Shown piece after piece: positions 10,633-22,233 of a DNA stretch of 64,000 nucleotides. The notes under the pieces were generated by a model. That model saw only the letters and a program-made list of their open reading frames with translations, made no database searches and was not told where the DNA came from. How positions within the stretch are numbered: the stretch's first letter is position 1; every line of letters starts with the position of its first letter. Both the position numbers and the translations under genes were made by a program. This stretch comes from [Phialemoniopsis] sp. UDSM-2020 (Eukaryota; Ascomycota; Sordariomycetes; Thyridiales; Thyridiaceae): contig JAEILZ010000005.1 of the NCBI GenBank assembly GCA_018873225.1, positions 1,054,001 through 1,118,000 on the forward strand, in the 5' to 3' direction.

Positions 10633-11902
10633 CTATCCTACAATCTTTGGCTCATCTTCTTTCTCATCATCCCCAAGAAGCCCCAAAGCCTGGCGGCGAG
10701 TAGGTGCATCGGCATCAAAGAATGGCTTCTCGGCCAATGAGGTCACTCGCGTTCCATGTCTCGGATACAACCCTCCATAATCCCAGCTCGCGTTGTGAAT
10801 AGTAATTCTAGTGCCTGTTAGTTTCGTGCGTCGGTGCAGAGCAAGATCACCTACCTGTTATCCCAGAGCGCACTTGTCCTCGGTGTCCACTTGAACCGCA
10901 CCTGAATGTCCACATTGGTCTCGTAAACATGGTACAGGTAGTTCAGGATGGCGTCGCTCTCGGCCTTGTCGAACCCGACGATGCGGTCCGTCATGGCTCG
11001 GTTCACCCACAGGGCCTTCCATCCAGTGGCTGGGTGCACACGGACAAGCGGGTGCGTGCGCTCAAGGTACTTGGGCCCGGCCTCGGGCTTGTCGCGGTCA
11101 AGGTACGGATGGGCCGACCGGTAGACGGCGTAACGGCCGTCGATGATCTTGCGGAACGCCGGCGACAGCTTCTCGTACGCCGAGTAGCCGCTTGCCCACA
11201 ACGTATCACCGCCGATGGGAGGCACTGTGTCGTTGTGCAGGTGCGTAATGCCGGCTGGCTGCAGCTCGTGCACAAGGTCCGTGTGCCAGCGGGATGCACC
11301 TCCCGGGTTGCGGAAGTTTGCCGGCCGTTCCGTTGCCTGGAGGTCGGGCCAAATTACCGTCACACCGGCCACTCCAGGAACCTGAGGCACTTGAGGCTGG
11401 CGATGTGGATCATGTCAGTCAGAGTCAATGTGCTGTGCAAGACCTCCGGGCTACTCACGTGGATTTCAACCTTGCCATAGTACTCGCCCAGCGCTTTCTG
11501 CTCCTGTGGAGAGATATCCTGATCGCGAAAGAACACGACACTTCGCTCAGCAATGAGGAGCGCAAGTTCGTCACGCTGTTGGTCCGTGAGATCTCGCAGC
11601 TGCAGGCCCTCAATCTCGGTCCCAATGTGTGCCGTCAGATCGGTCACCTTGGTAGCGGCTGAGAAGAGCGAACTCTTGGACTTGTCTGCTGCGGCACCGC
11701 GCTCATTGTGCTCCCAGGGCTGGTTACGGATGTTGTAGACATCCTGCAGATAGAGCGGCCGGGACGGGCGGTATGGGTAGCCGTCACTAAGGTCGATGCC
11801 GGCCTTGGTGAGCCGCTTGAAGGCCGAATCCGGGAGTCCGAGCGTGTCCTTCTTCGGCTCCACCACATCCCGGATGGCAACGTCAATCGGAGCTGGCGCC
11901 AT
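10633..11902 (-). CDS. TauD-family 2-oxoglutarate/Fe(II) dioxygenase
   Basis: Exons 11459-11902, 10855-11396 and 10633-10807 give 386 residues. The iron-binding facial triad is visible: HTD in SRWHTDLVHE, and the distal histidine in the WDNR-ITIHN motif that spans intron 2. Exon 3 is therefore required: ending at the unspliced stop (10851) would remove the distal histidine and 50-odd C-terminal residues. The 2-oxoglutarate-binding arginine is expected downstream, in GTRVTSL. Family members hydroxylate taurine, alkylsulfonates, sulfate esters or related substrates, releasing succinate and CO2. It is likely cytosolic. A flavin monooxygenase and an MFS carrier follow, so a small oxidative catabolic module is possible. 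Confidence 0.9.
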
Positions 11903-12582
11903 GACTGTTCACAGACCTTCACGTAAACTCTGCTGTGCAAGTGAGATGAATTTGGTGGTCAATGATGCTTAATCAACCTGTTCAAATGGATATGCACATG
12001 AAGCTCAATACAAGCGAAGCCACGATAGAGCATGAGGAATATTCCCACCAATTTTTGCTGTAGTAGAAAGGGATTATGCACGCTCAAAAGCACCAGCTAA
12101 CATTCGCCAGAAAAACACTTGATTACCAATGCTGTCTTACTTGATGGTGTGTTGACCCCGAGCTATCTATGGTGAAAGTTGGGGTAGGGATTGCAGAACC
12201 TCCAAAAGTACGACGTCACCGACCAACCATATCAACATGCGCAAACACCAAAACGACTCCGCATAGCACGCCATTGACACCAACGCATCTCGTGCAGAGA
12301 TCACGTCGGCAATGAGGCGGGAACTGCGCGTAATTCTTGTCTTGAGCACCTAGAACAAGCTCACTGTCCGGATGGCGACATCTGACTTGACCGTGGGGGT
12401 TTCTTCATACCCCATGAAAATGGTACGTTGCCAGTCATGGCACGGTGAGACGGATGGGAATACCCCAATTATACGGCTAGGGCCGCGACGGATGTTCTCC
12501 ATTCATAAGCACGAGCTCTCCTTGAGAAGAATGTTGCTAGTACGCATTCCAAGTAAGGAACTACTAGCTTTTGACACGTTCC
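11903..12582. promoter_or_regulatory. Divergent promoter region, TauD dioxygenase / MFS transporter
   Basis: This spacer separates the minus-strand dioxygenase from the plus-strand MFS gene. ORFs are short and featureless. The head-to-head arrangement suggests shared regulation but I found no convincing motif. Confidence 0.45.
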
Positions 12583-14141
12583 ATGATGGCGCCAGAGGCC
12601 GTAGAGCACAACAAAGAACTTGATGGTCCAGGGCCAGCCGAAATAGCGTCGTCTTTAAGATCTAGCTCCGAGCGGCGGCACCTGGAAGCGGAGAGTACTG
12701 CGGCTGAACTTGTGCAACAAAAGCCCAAGCTAACATGGCGCTCGTACATATGGGACACCTTCGATAAGTCTCCCGAGGAGCGGCGTTTCTTGGCAAAGCT
12801 TGATGGCGTGCTATTGACTTTCGCGAGTCTGGGGTACTTTATCAAGTATCTTGACCAGATCAATGTCAACAATGCCTTTGTCTCGGGGATGAAGGAGGAT
12901 TTGGGTCTGTACGGAAATCAGTTGAACTACATGACGACCTGCTGGACTGTCGGATATGTGTTGGGTGAAATACCGAGGTGAGCAGTTCTTGCTTCTCTCC
13001 TATTGATCAGTCGTGATTGACGCTGGACAGCAACCTCATCCTAACAAGAGTTCGCCCTTCATACTGGATCCCGGCTTGCGAGGTTGTCTGGTCCGTTCTG
13101 ACTATTGTCATGGCCAAGTGCTCCTCCGTCAACCAGATCTATGTCCTCCGTTTCTTTGTGGGCCTTGCCGAGAGCACGTTCTACCCAGGAATGCAGTACA
13201 TCATCGGCTCATGGTACCGCAAAGACGAGCTTGCCAAGCGCTCTTGCATCTTCCACACAAGCTCGGCAATTGGAACCATGTTTAGCGGATATCTTATGGC
13301 TGCTGTCTATCACCTTGACGGCCGCAACGGCTTCAAGGGCTGGCAGTGGCTCTTCATCATCAACACCGTCATCTCGCTGCCCATCGCCATCGCCGGGTTC
13401 TTTGTCATGCCTGACGTGCCCGAGATCACGCGCGCTTGGTACTTCACGGCCGACGAGATTGCCCTGGCTCGGAAGCGCATGGAGCTCGAAGGGCGAGCCA
13501 ACCGAGGTCCGTACACTCGAGCCAAAGTGAAGAAGATCTTCTCGTCCTGGCACATATACCTACTGCCACTTCTCTACATCCTCTTCAACAACGGCGGGTT
13601 TGCCGGCCAGCCGGTATTCGCACTGTGGCTCAAGTCCGAAGGCTACGGCGTCACGGCGATCAACGTGTGGCCGACCATCACCTCCGTGATAGTAGTGATT
13701 TCGACGCTCATATATGCCTGGACCTCGGACACCATCTTTCGGGGAGCGCGCTGGCCGCCTATTGTGTTCGCGGGGGTGGCTAGCATCGTCATCAACTCGA
13801 GCTTGGCGGCGTGGAACATCCCCGACGGGTGGAAGTGGGCGTGCTACATGCTGGGCGGGCTCACCTCTGGCATCAGCGGTCTGACCTTTGCATGGGCACA
13901 CGAGATCTGTAGCGCTGACAATGAGGAACGTGCACTTGTGACAGGTACTATGAATGAGATGGCGTATGTCGTCCAGGCATGGCTGCCACTTCTCATCTGG
14001 CAGCAGGTCGAGGCTCCACGGTATCCCAAAGGCTACATAACCATGGTCTTTATTGGCTTAGGGCTAATTATAGTTGCTTTTGTCGTACGATTCTTGCACA
14101 GGAAGGAACAAGCCAAGGAACAAGACTCCGGGGTTGTGTAG
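12583..14141 (+). CDS. MFS transporter, anion:cation symporter (Dal5/allantoate permease) family
   Basis: Exons 12583-12977 and 13031-14141 (53-nt intron) give 501 residues. The first true ATG is at 12583. Family signatures: a cytosolic N-terminus, helix 1 ending FIKYLDQINVNNAFVSGM, the GEIPSNLI junction across the intron, and FVGLAESTFYPGMQYIIGSWY in helix 4-5. These match fungal permeases for allantoate, pantothenate, nicotinate and other organic anions. Divergent from the TauD dioxygenase, so it may import that enzyme's substrate, for example a sulfonate or other organic acid; this is inference from position. Confidence 0.92.
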
Positions 14142-14821
14142 GTGTATGAAAGAGTAATATGCGCAAAGTCTACTGCTTTCGAAACTGCTATTAGCTCGGC
14201 CCGCTCATCTAGATTTAAGTCGCACCGAGTTCCTGATCTGGCAATACCAACCGCATGCAATGACTGTAGTTCAATTCTCCGTTTTAAGTGTTTTTTAATA
14301 GCAATGACATAGTGAAAAGACCATATTGGGTTCCTCACTGTTCAGAGCGCTCCCAATTTCCTTATCGATCAACCGACACATCATTCGTATTGTCAATAAC
14401 ACCCCTCTATTGCGTCATGCCATGGTCCGATAAATCCGACTACTATCTCTCCTGAATGACATGATATGACCTAAGAAGGCAACATAGATCGCTAAGTAGA
14501 ATAAAATGATGAGATCAAATTTCTATGCAGATGTCACGGGCGAGGTCAATCGAATCTGGACCACCTACCACTGTGATTGATCCATGAGTCGCCGCGTGTC
14601 TTGTCTTAGGCGTATCAGTCCCTGCCAGTCGAACGCCCGATGACATGACTCTCGCAAGGAATTGAGACACTCGCGAATTAGACTAATTTGCCGTGCGACG
14701 CGATACAAAGCTTATCCTTGAGGACGAGGGCTGTTTGAGTGCGTTTGACATCGTTGTTGGAATCATTCACCAGAGCACATTTGTGACAGTAGCGGCCTCA
14801 TCGACGATTACTAGGATCACC
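14142..14821. other. Intergenic, promoter of the flavin monooxygenase
   Basis: No gene seen. The downstream frame is open from a GTG at 14693 but contains no ATG before 14822, so this stretch is read as promoter and 5' UTR. Confidence 0.5.
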
Positions 14822-16381
14822 ATGGGTTCTACGCAGTCACCGCTCCCAAACAGCCTCAGCTCCATTACACGCGTGGCAATCGTCGGAGCTGGAATCAGTG
14901 GCGTCTGCTCCGCAGCTCACTTACTCCGGCAGGGCCTCGATGTCACTGTGTTTGAACGCTCCAGTATTGCTGGTGGAGTCTGGCACTATGACCCTCGACC
15001 AGCTCAGGACCCGTCGTATCCAAATGAGACACCATCTAAGGGCGACTACACCACGAGCACCCCAGGCCAGCACGCATATGCCACTCCGCCGCCCGGAGTT
15101 AGCGAACCGGAAAGCGGTTCTGATCCGTTTGAAGCTGAGGAAAAGTCGTTCTCAGCTGCTCAGATAGAACATGCACCACCTGGACCTGCATACTTTGGCC
15201 TCAAGAACAACGTGCCCACCAGACTGATGAAGAGTATTCTTGCGGAGTATCCTGGCGGGACAGAAGACTTTGTTAGCCAGAGATTTCTGGAAGAGTACAT
15301 TCAAAATCTGTCTCAGGATGCAGGGGTGGATAAGGTCACGCTGTATAACACCAGAGTTGAGAGCATCAAGAAGGAACCAGGTGCAGAGCACTGGACAATC
15401 CGAACTCTGACCCTAGAGGGAAAGTCGAAGGCACCGCATTTGCGAGAGAAGACTTGGGCATTTGACGCTGTTGTGGTCGCTTCTGGCCACTACAACCTGC
15501 CCCGAATCCCTTCGATTCCCGGGCTAGCAGAATGGAAAGCAAAATGGCCTGACAGAGTCATGCATTCCAAGCTTTATCGTCAGCCAGAACCATTTGCAAA
15601 CCAGAAAGTACTTCTTATCGGGGCAGGCGTATCATCATGGGATATTGCTCGCGAGTTGGACGGTGTCGGTGCCACGACTGTTCAGAGCTGCAGGGGAGGA
15701 GCCTATGATATCCCTCAGAGTCTGCTCCCTCCTTCAGCAACACGGGTTGGCCGAGTCGCTACATTTGAAACGACTACGCCTTCAGAATCAGCCACAGCAC
15801 CTACACTCGGTCCCTCAGATCCCATCCCAGAGCGTGTACTTTTGGAGGATGGGACCTACGTAGAAGGCTTCCATCGCGTTGTTGTGTCGACAGGTTACAT
15901 CACGTCGTATCCGTTTCTATCGCACCTGCATGCCAACGATCTGGCCGCTCAGGATGCCAAGAGCGACACTCTTGTCACAGCAGACGGCGACATGGTACAT
16001 AATCTGTACGCAGACATCTTCTATCTTTCGGATCCGACCCTCGCGTTCGTTGGCGTCCCCTTCCATGTTGCCACCTTCTCGCTCTTTGATGTACAGGCGC
16101 AGGCGGTTGCTCGTGTGTTTGCTGGACGAGTGTCATTTCCCGATGCGGGTGAAACGCGAGCGTCCTATGAGCAGAAGATAAAGGAGAAAGGAGTAGGTCG
16201 AGGCTTTCACAGTCTGATGGCCGATGGGATGGAGCTTGGGTATGCGAACTGGCTTCGGGACTGGGTGAATCGTGACGCCGACAAGCTGGGTGATGAAAGA
16301 ATGCCACCGCCGACGGAGGAGTGGCTGAGATTGTATGCAGAGATGAAAGCAAGATTCAAGGCTTTGAGGATTGGAGAGTGA
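14822..16381 (+). CDS. Flavin-containing monooxygenase (FMO-like)
   Basis: Intronless, 519 residues from ATG 14822 (MGSTQSP). It contains an N-terminal FAD-binding Rossmann motif VAIVGAGISGVCSA, an E-R-S acidic turn, VWHYD, the central DAVVVASGHYNLPRIP segment and a second NADP-binding motif VLLIGAGVSSWDIA, followed by VVVSTGY-ITSYPF. This order is that of class B flavoprotein monooxygenases of the FMO/N-hydroxylase type, which oxygenate soft nucleophiles (N or S) or carbonyls using NADPH and O2. It converges with the MurQ-type gene, 116 bp away. Whether it belongs with the sugar cluster or with the TauD/MFS pair on its left is unclear; the latter seems more natural. Confidence 0.9.
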   Translation: MGSTQSPLPNSLSSITRVAIVGAGISGVCSAAHLLRQGLDVTVFERSSIAGGVWHYDPRPAQDPSYPNETPSKGDYTTSTPGQHAYATPPPGVSEPESGSDPFEAEEKSFSAAQIEHAPPGPAYFGLKNNVPTRLMKSILAEYPGGTEDFVSQRFLEEYIQNLSQDAGVDKVTLYNTRVESIKKEPGAEHWTIRTLTLEGKSKAPHLREKTWAFDAVVVASGHYNLPRIPSIPGLAEWKAKWPDRVMHSKLYRQPEPFANQKVLLIGAGVSSWDIARELDGVGATTVQSCRGGAYDIPQSLLPPSATRVGRVATFETTTPSESATAPTLGPSDPIPERVLLEDGTYVEGFHRVVVSTGYITSYPFLSHLHANDLAAQDAKSDTLVTADGDMVHNLYADIFYLSDPTLAFVGVPFHVATFSLFDVQAQAVARVFAGRVSFPDAGETRASYEQKIKEKGVGRGFHSLMADGMELGYANWLRDWVNRDADKLGDERMPPPTEEWLRLYAEMKARFKALRIGE

Positions 16382-16497
16382 TGGGTTCATCAGTTGATAC
16401 TTTAACACATTCTGATAGAGTCGGCAATCCTACAGAGGTTGGCATATTCGGTGTAATTGAGATATGGTAGTCGCTAGAGAATGATACACAGCAAGGC

Positions 16498-17741
16498 TCA
16501 ATGCGCCTCCATGGCCTTCTTCAATGATCCTTGCGAAATCGCAAGCTTCTTCTTGCCTTCTTCTGGAGTGCATCCCAAGGTAGCCATGAGAATACAGAGC
16601 TTTACTTGCCCATCACATCTGCTCAATATGTCGTCCAGGACCGTCTCATCATTGACATCCAAAGCCGCCGTGGCGGGAACAATGGACCGGACAACACGGC
16701 GCGCTCGATCTCGAAGCTTTTCGTTAGACATCTTTAGGTCCACCATCTGTTTGGGACTCATATCAGTAAAGCGTTCGCTTCTTGTATCTACTGTAGCATG
16801 TAGAAAGTTGACTAACCAGGTTCCCAAATGTTTTCCCGATCTGGATCTGCGACCCCGTCGATATCATGTTGAGAATCTGAAGCGACCAAGGTCAGCATTA
16901 TCAAAGAAAGAGACACACGAATAGGGGATGGCCTCACCATCTTGGTTGCTGTTCCAGCCTTGAGCCTGGTGCTGCCAGTCACAACCTCAGGCCCGGTGAC
17001 ACACTCTATGACGATATCACACCATTCCTCAAGCGCACTCGGTGAAACACAGGCCAGGCCGACTGTAATTGCGCCGATGCTTTGAGCGTACTTGAGACCA
17101 CCGATGACATATGGCGTTCGACCAGACGAAGCGATCCCAACCAAGACATCTTGTTTGCTCAACGGAGGGCTCAGCTGCTGCAGGTCAGTTCGCCCAAGGT
17201 CCTCTGAATCTTCAGCACCCTCGACGGCGTTCCGGATCGCCTGGTCCCCACCAGCAATCAAGCCGATGAACTGTTCAGGAGGTGCAGAGAATGTCGGAGG
17301 TCTAGAGGTAACAGGTTAGAAAACATCCCGTGCAGTTCGTTGCCTTCTAGACATACATTTCAGATGCGTCAAGTACACCGAGTCTGAAGTTATCAACCAT
17401 ATTGTCAGTCTTATACCACTCTCATCAAAGATGCAGTATTCAGTTACCTTCCACTTGTTCCAGCCCCAGTATAAACGACACGACCGCCTATCAACAGGCG
17501 CGGTACAACAGCATCTATGACGGCTGCGACCTGAGGTAGACATTTCTGAACTGCCCTGGCCACTGTAGCATCTTCCTCATTGATGATCTCTATGAAGGAG
17601 CACACGTATGTTAGCATTTCGAAGATAGAAGACGTTTCTTTCAAGAGACCTACGACATAGCCTCAGGGAGTCCACGGCATCGATGTTTGCTGTTCTCGTG
17701 TTCTTCTGCTCAGTCTGCAGAGTATCAAGCATAACAGCCAT
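16498..17741 (-). CDS. murQ: N-acetylmuramic acid 6-phosphate etherase (MurQ type)
   Basis: Six exons (17654-17741, 17448-17589, 17357-17383, 16938-17301, 16817-16876, 16498-16746) encode 309 residues, the usual MurQ length of about 300. The enzyme cleaves the D-lactyl ether of MurNAc-6-P to give GlcNAc-6-P and lactate. Motifs: [14 protein letters not shown] at the N-terminus, a SIS-domain sugar-phosphate loop GAGTSGR (71-77), [34 protein letters not shown], and [20 protein letters not shown]85 and D117 sit at a constant offset of two from the E. coli MurQ catalytic pair E83/D115. A single SIS domain separates it from the two-SIS glucokinase regulator. Exon 3 is a 27-nt microexon encoding the E85 loop. 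Divergent from the MFS gene at 18508. Five spliceosomal introns exclude bacterial contamination. Confidence 0.93.
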
Positions 17742-18507
17742 GGTGACGACTTTCTCGGTTTTGACCGTCCTATCAGACACGAGCCCCAAAGATAGAAAAG
17801 ATAGTCGTACGCCTTGCTTAACTACATCTAACGCTCATGTCAGGGTGTTGGCCTACGTGCTTGTAGGCATATCGTCTGTCATTGCTTCGAGCTGGACAAG
17901 GGATCCGGACTCATGGCAGTCAGCTGACTGTCTGCTCCGACAAGAACGAACCTTACGATCGAGTGCGGAGGATCCGTCGGAGTCTGTGGAGTCAGCATCG
18001 GATGCGCTAACGTGCAAGCCGAGCAGCGCCAGACCTACCCCCTGGTATCTCGGGTTTTCCGCCGCCTATCATCGGCCTCCCCACACCACCCCGAACGAGA
18101 CTTGCGTTAGCGGCAATTGAAATTGGCAGCCGACCAGCAGGGTTTGATCAACTGAGGAACTCTTCGCCGCAACAATTCCCCAAGCCTACGAGGGTTATCT
18201 CGCACCCTTGTCGGTGTCCCACGGGGTAGGTCTGGCCAAACCTGAGCTGTGGTTCGTCCCCTTTGTGTCTCCGGGATTCTTATCTTGATGGGGCAATGTG
18301 GAGTGTGACCAATATCTCTTGGGAAAAATCGAGAGTTGTTCTGGAAGAGCGAGTCCTTGATCCCACCTAGACATCCAGGTCGAGGCGCCCAAGGCTTCCA
18401 CAGCTTTTAAAAGCTTGTCATCAACCCCTGGGTCGTTGTTCGTTGAATTTCCTCCCGCTCATCTTCATCCATCATTATTTTCCCATACCTACTCCCCTCC
18501 TCACACA
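17742..18507. promoter_or_regulatory. Divergent promoter region, MurQ / MFS transporter
   Basis: The 766-bp spacer holds an inverted CGG-type repeat CGGAGGATCCG at 17966-17976, a CCAAT box near 18309, and a perfect AT-rich palindrome AGCTTTTAAAAGCT at 18402-18415, about 93 bp before the MFS ATG, which could act as its TATA element. Zn2Cys6 factors commonly bind inverted CGG triplets, so the first element is a candidate site for the cluster regulator; this is not proven. Confidence 0.4.
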
Positions 18508-20539
18508 ATGGGCGCTAAACTTCACAACCTCCGCGTCGCGGTCTGGGGAGAGGCCCCTGAAAGCCCCGAGGAGCGCAAGGTATGCTGCGACAACAAGATA
18601 TGAGCCTTCATGAGTTTGTAAGCTGATAGCAGAATTTCTAGCTGCTGCGTAAAATTGATGCTTCTATCTTGGTATGAAATGCCAACCGGTTCCTTCACGA
18701 GAAGGCACGCCGCTGACCACCACCACTGCAGACCTATTGTTGCGTCGCCTTCTTCTTCAATTATCTTGGTATGCTTCAGACTTGGGTATCCGTTGGAGAA
18801 GGCTCTCATAAACTGATGACAACATAAAGATCGCGCGGTTCTCGGAAATGCATATGTATCTGGCATGAAGGAGGACATCAACATCACCGGCAACCAGTAC
18901 AACCTGCTGGTCACCTGTCTTGCCGTTGGCTGTAAGACCTTCGACATCCCTCTATTCTTTACTTGAACTCTCACTAACGCTATGGAGACATTCTTGGTCA
19001 GGTTCCTCACGGGCTTATCATCCAAAAGGTCGCTCCTCGCATCTGGTTCCCTCTCATGACCTTACTTTGGGCTGGCCTTACCATGGTCTGCGGTGCTTGC
19101 AACTCGTTCTCCCATCTTGCCGCTGTTCGTTTCTTTCAAGGATTCATCGAAGCATCAACGTACAGTGGTACCCAGTACATCATTGGCAGTTGGTACAAAG
19201 GTGCCGAGGTCGGCAAGAGAGTTGGTCTGTTTCAGGCCTCTGGCATGGTGGGAACCATGTTTGCCGGTATGTTCTTGATATCACGTCCACTCTGTGGTAT
19301 CGCTTTGATCTAACTTGGTTGCGACTAGGCATTATGATGACTGCCATTTGGAAGACCATGGACGGTGTTGCAGGACTACCCGGTTGGCGATGGGTAATTA
19401 AGCCTTGAATACCTTCTTCGCTTTGTGTTTTCATCTGGCTAACACTTCACAACAAGTCCTTTATCATCGATGGCATCATCACCATACCGGTGGCCGTCTT
19501 CGGTTTCATCTTCTTTCCCGATCTTCCCGAGACGACAACTGCCTTCTTCCTCAAGCCGCACGAGCGTGAACTTGCCTTGAGCCGCCTGCCCCCCAAGAAC
19601 CCAGAGGGCCACAAAATCGGGTTGTCTCTGATCAAGCGTGTCTTGTTTAAGCCCAACTTGTTAGTCCTTCGCGCCACCATATTGTCTTGCATTACTGACT
19701 CTTTGTTCTAGCTGGATCTTCAATGTCTTTTGGATGCTTGGCGGTGCCCTCGAGGCCTTCTCGACTCAAACCTGCATGATCCTCTGGATGCGAGCATCGG
19801 GCGAATTCACCGTCCCGCAAAACAACACGTACCCTCTTGGCATCACCGCTATTGGTATCGTTCTTACCCTGATTACCTCCGTGGCAATCGATGCTACCAA
19901 GGTGCATGGTCCTTACGGCCTGTTTGCGTGCGTGGTCCAGATCATTGCTTGTGTCATTCTACTCTGTTGGAATATCGTTGGCACTGGTGCCAAGATGGCC
20001 GCTTTTTGTAAGTCCTCGAACCTTTCTCCAGGCAACTCAACTAACAACCTCTTTCAGATCTTGCTGGAACGGCTTACTTGATTCAACCCGTTGTTTTCGT
20101 CTGGGCTAGTGAGCTCTTATCGCGCGACGGTGACGATGCCGCGCGTGCCGTCACTCTCTACGCCATGAATGGTTAGTACGGCTACGTATTGTCTGGTGGG
20201 GTCAATGAATCTGACATTCGTTTCGACAGGTGCTTCCTCTGTCCTCTACGCCTTCTGGGGAATTGCGCTATACCCAACCACCGATGCTGCAACGGTAAAT
20301 GATCGTCCTTTGTGTTGTAGCTCCAAGAGTCGGGCCGCTGACCAAGTTCTCAGGGCTTCCACAAGGGAACCATTGCCATGGTCGTGGTCGCCGTTAGCCT
20401 AGCCCTCTGGATTGGCATAGTCTGGTGGCAAGACAAGCGAACCGCCGATATACACCCACCCATGCCGGAAAACGAGAGTAAGCTTGGAGACGAAGATGTC
20501 ACGACCAACGAGAGGAACATCGACGAGAATGAGAAGTAG
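18508..20539 (+). CDS. MFS transporter, Dal5-like; candidate muropeptide/amino-sugar importer
   Basis: Eleven exons (18508-18579, 18642-18671, 18732-18768, 18830-18931, 18988-19266, 19329-19393, 19457-19659, 19712-20007, 20058-20171, 20230-20294, 20354-20539) encode 482 residues. The reading shows twelve membrane segments with the family sequences FFFNYLDRAVLGNAYVSGM, FFQGFIEASTYSGTQYIIGS and IWFPLMTLLW. Exons 2 and 3 are only 30 and 37 nt, so automatic predictors are likely to damage the N-terminus. It shares a divergent promoter with MurQ, making it the best candidate for import of MurNAc, anhydro-MurNAc or a disaccharide. The family is better known for carboxylate substrates, and MurNAc carries a lactyl carboxylate. 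Substrate assignment is inference. Confidence 0.88.
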
Positions 20540-21079
20540 TGAAGGTTCCCCGAGCTCAGGAGCACCGCTCAGGTCTAACCGAGCACTAAGCTGAGCGCAG
20601 CAGAGAGATTGGGGATGATGGAGTTGAGTTATGGTCGGACGGTGACTTGGTCACTAGGGCCCAGGAGCTTGCATCTAGCTCTACATTTTCAAGGCTAGTG
20701 ACTAGTAAGAGTGTTACTTGATAAGAATGCTGAGTGAGGTATACGATGTTTGCAGAATCTGTCCTCTATTCAGAGACAAATCGAGTTTCGTCAAAAGGTA
20801 CATGGTTGTCAAAGAGGATTCCATGTTCATGCTGAAGCCATGAAGAGGTCGTCAGTATGAACATTTACAGTTTGATGGCGAGTCCTTAGGTTGTCACAAA
20901 GTAAGGTCATAATATGATGTGGTGCAGCTTGGCCTCCCTGAATGGCACGTAGTACACTGATCGTGGTGTGCACCAGAGCGTCAAAATCAACACGCGATGT
21001 GAGGCGTGTTTTCTTCGTCTAAACATCTGTCTATTACATGGTACGTTCCTCTACTGCTACCTCTTCTCTAGTAGAAGAT
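20540..21079. other. Intergenic between convergent MFS and NagB genes
   Basis: 3' flanks of two convergent genes. No ORF of interest, repeat or RNA gene seen. Confidence 0.5.
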
Positions 21080-22233
21080 CTATGCTGTTGAGGTCTCAAT
21101 GCGAGACATCATGTTATCTAGCATGGGTTCAGGGGTAACCGGTCTAGATGAAGGCGCCGCGAGAACGGGGTTGTTCGCACGAAGGAGATAGCCCTGAGTT
21201 TCAAGATCTCTAGAGGGGATGGGAGCATCAACTCCATTGATGGTGATCCGCGCGGTCTTCGGCTCCGCCTCTCGCCCCTTGCGAAGGCCTGTAGGAAGGG
21301 CTTGCTCGAACCCTCTCTGTCTAGCAATTTGTTCGATGGACTTGAAGTACTGAAGTGACAATACTGTGTCAGTATGGCAAATAATAAACTTCAGAACACG
21401 GGAGGGACCCACCCTGACGGTCTTGACTTGTAGCTCGAGGGTTGCGTCATCGTCTGCAACAACCATGGAGTGCTTATGTAGTTGGAGGCCAGATAAGGTC
21501 CACATATGGTTGACTCCGGACTCGATACACTTCTTCAGTGCAACAGCTTTGCGCGCGCCGAGTGCAATGACCACCACTTCCCGGGCGTCAAGCACGGTCT
21601 GTACGCCGACAGTAAGAGCCATGGCGGGCACCTGGCTGACATCATTGTTGAAGAACCGCGAGTTCGCAAGGATTGTGTCATATGCGAGCGTCTTCACCCG
21701 AGTCCTGCTGGCCAGCGAAGACCCCGGTTCGTTGAATGCAATGTGTCCATCCTCTCCGATCCCGGCCAGAAACAGGTCAATGCCACCGAGTCTTTGTATA
21801 GCCTCCTCGTATTGAGCACATTCGACCTCCAAATCAGGCGCGTTGCCGTCAAGGATATGAACGTTCGCGGGCCGAATGTTAACATGTGAAAAGAAGTGTT
21901 TCCACATGAACGAGTGGTAGCTTTCTGGGTGGTCGCGTGGGAGGCCGACGTATTCGTCCATGTTGAATGTCACGACATTCTCGAAAGAGACCTGGAAATT
22001 GTGACTGGTCAACATCTTGATGCGTATGCCCAAACTTCAGAACTCAAACTCACATGTCCCGCTTTGTAGTGCTCGACTAAAATTCTATAAACTTCGACAG
22101 GGCTACTACCCGTCGGTAAACCCAGAACAAACGGACGGTCAACCGTTGGCTTGAACTCGTCAAGTCTTTTCAGGATATACTGGGCGACATAGTTGGCGGC
22201 AGCGGCCGAGTCGTCGCGAATGATGAGTCTCAT
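21080..22233 (-). CDS. nagB: Glucosamine-6-phosphate deaminase (NagB)
   Basis: Exons 22054-22233, 21413-21991 and 21080-21349 encode 342 residues. It converts GlcN-6-P to fructose-6-P and ammonia in the cytosol, the last step of amino-sugar catabolism. Motifs: MRLIIRDD start, [12 protein letters not shown] phosphate loop, [13 protein letters not shown] with the catalytic aspartate, [13 protein letters not shown] with active-site Asp and His, and [10 protein letters not shown]. Bacterial NagB is about 266 residues; this one carries a C-terminal extension of roughly 80 residues, rich in Pro/Ser/Thr at its end ([10 protein letters not shown]), as is common in fungal forms. Divergent from the AnmK gene across 830 bp. 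The cell may hold a second copy for chitin-derived GlcNAc. Confidence 0.95.

Noticed and set aside
16498..17741. MurQ-like gene as a glucokinase regulatory protein (GCKR)
   Set aside because: GCKR is about 600 residues with two SIS domains; this protein has one SIS domain, 309 residues, and both etherase catalytic positions.
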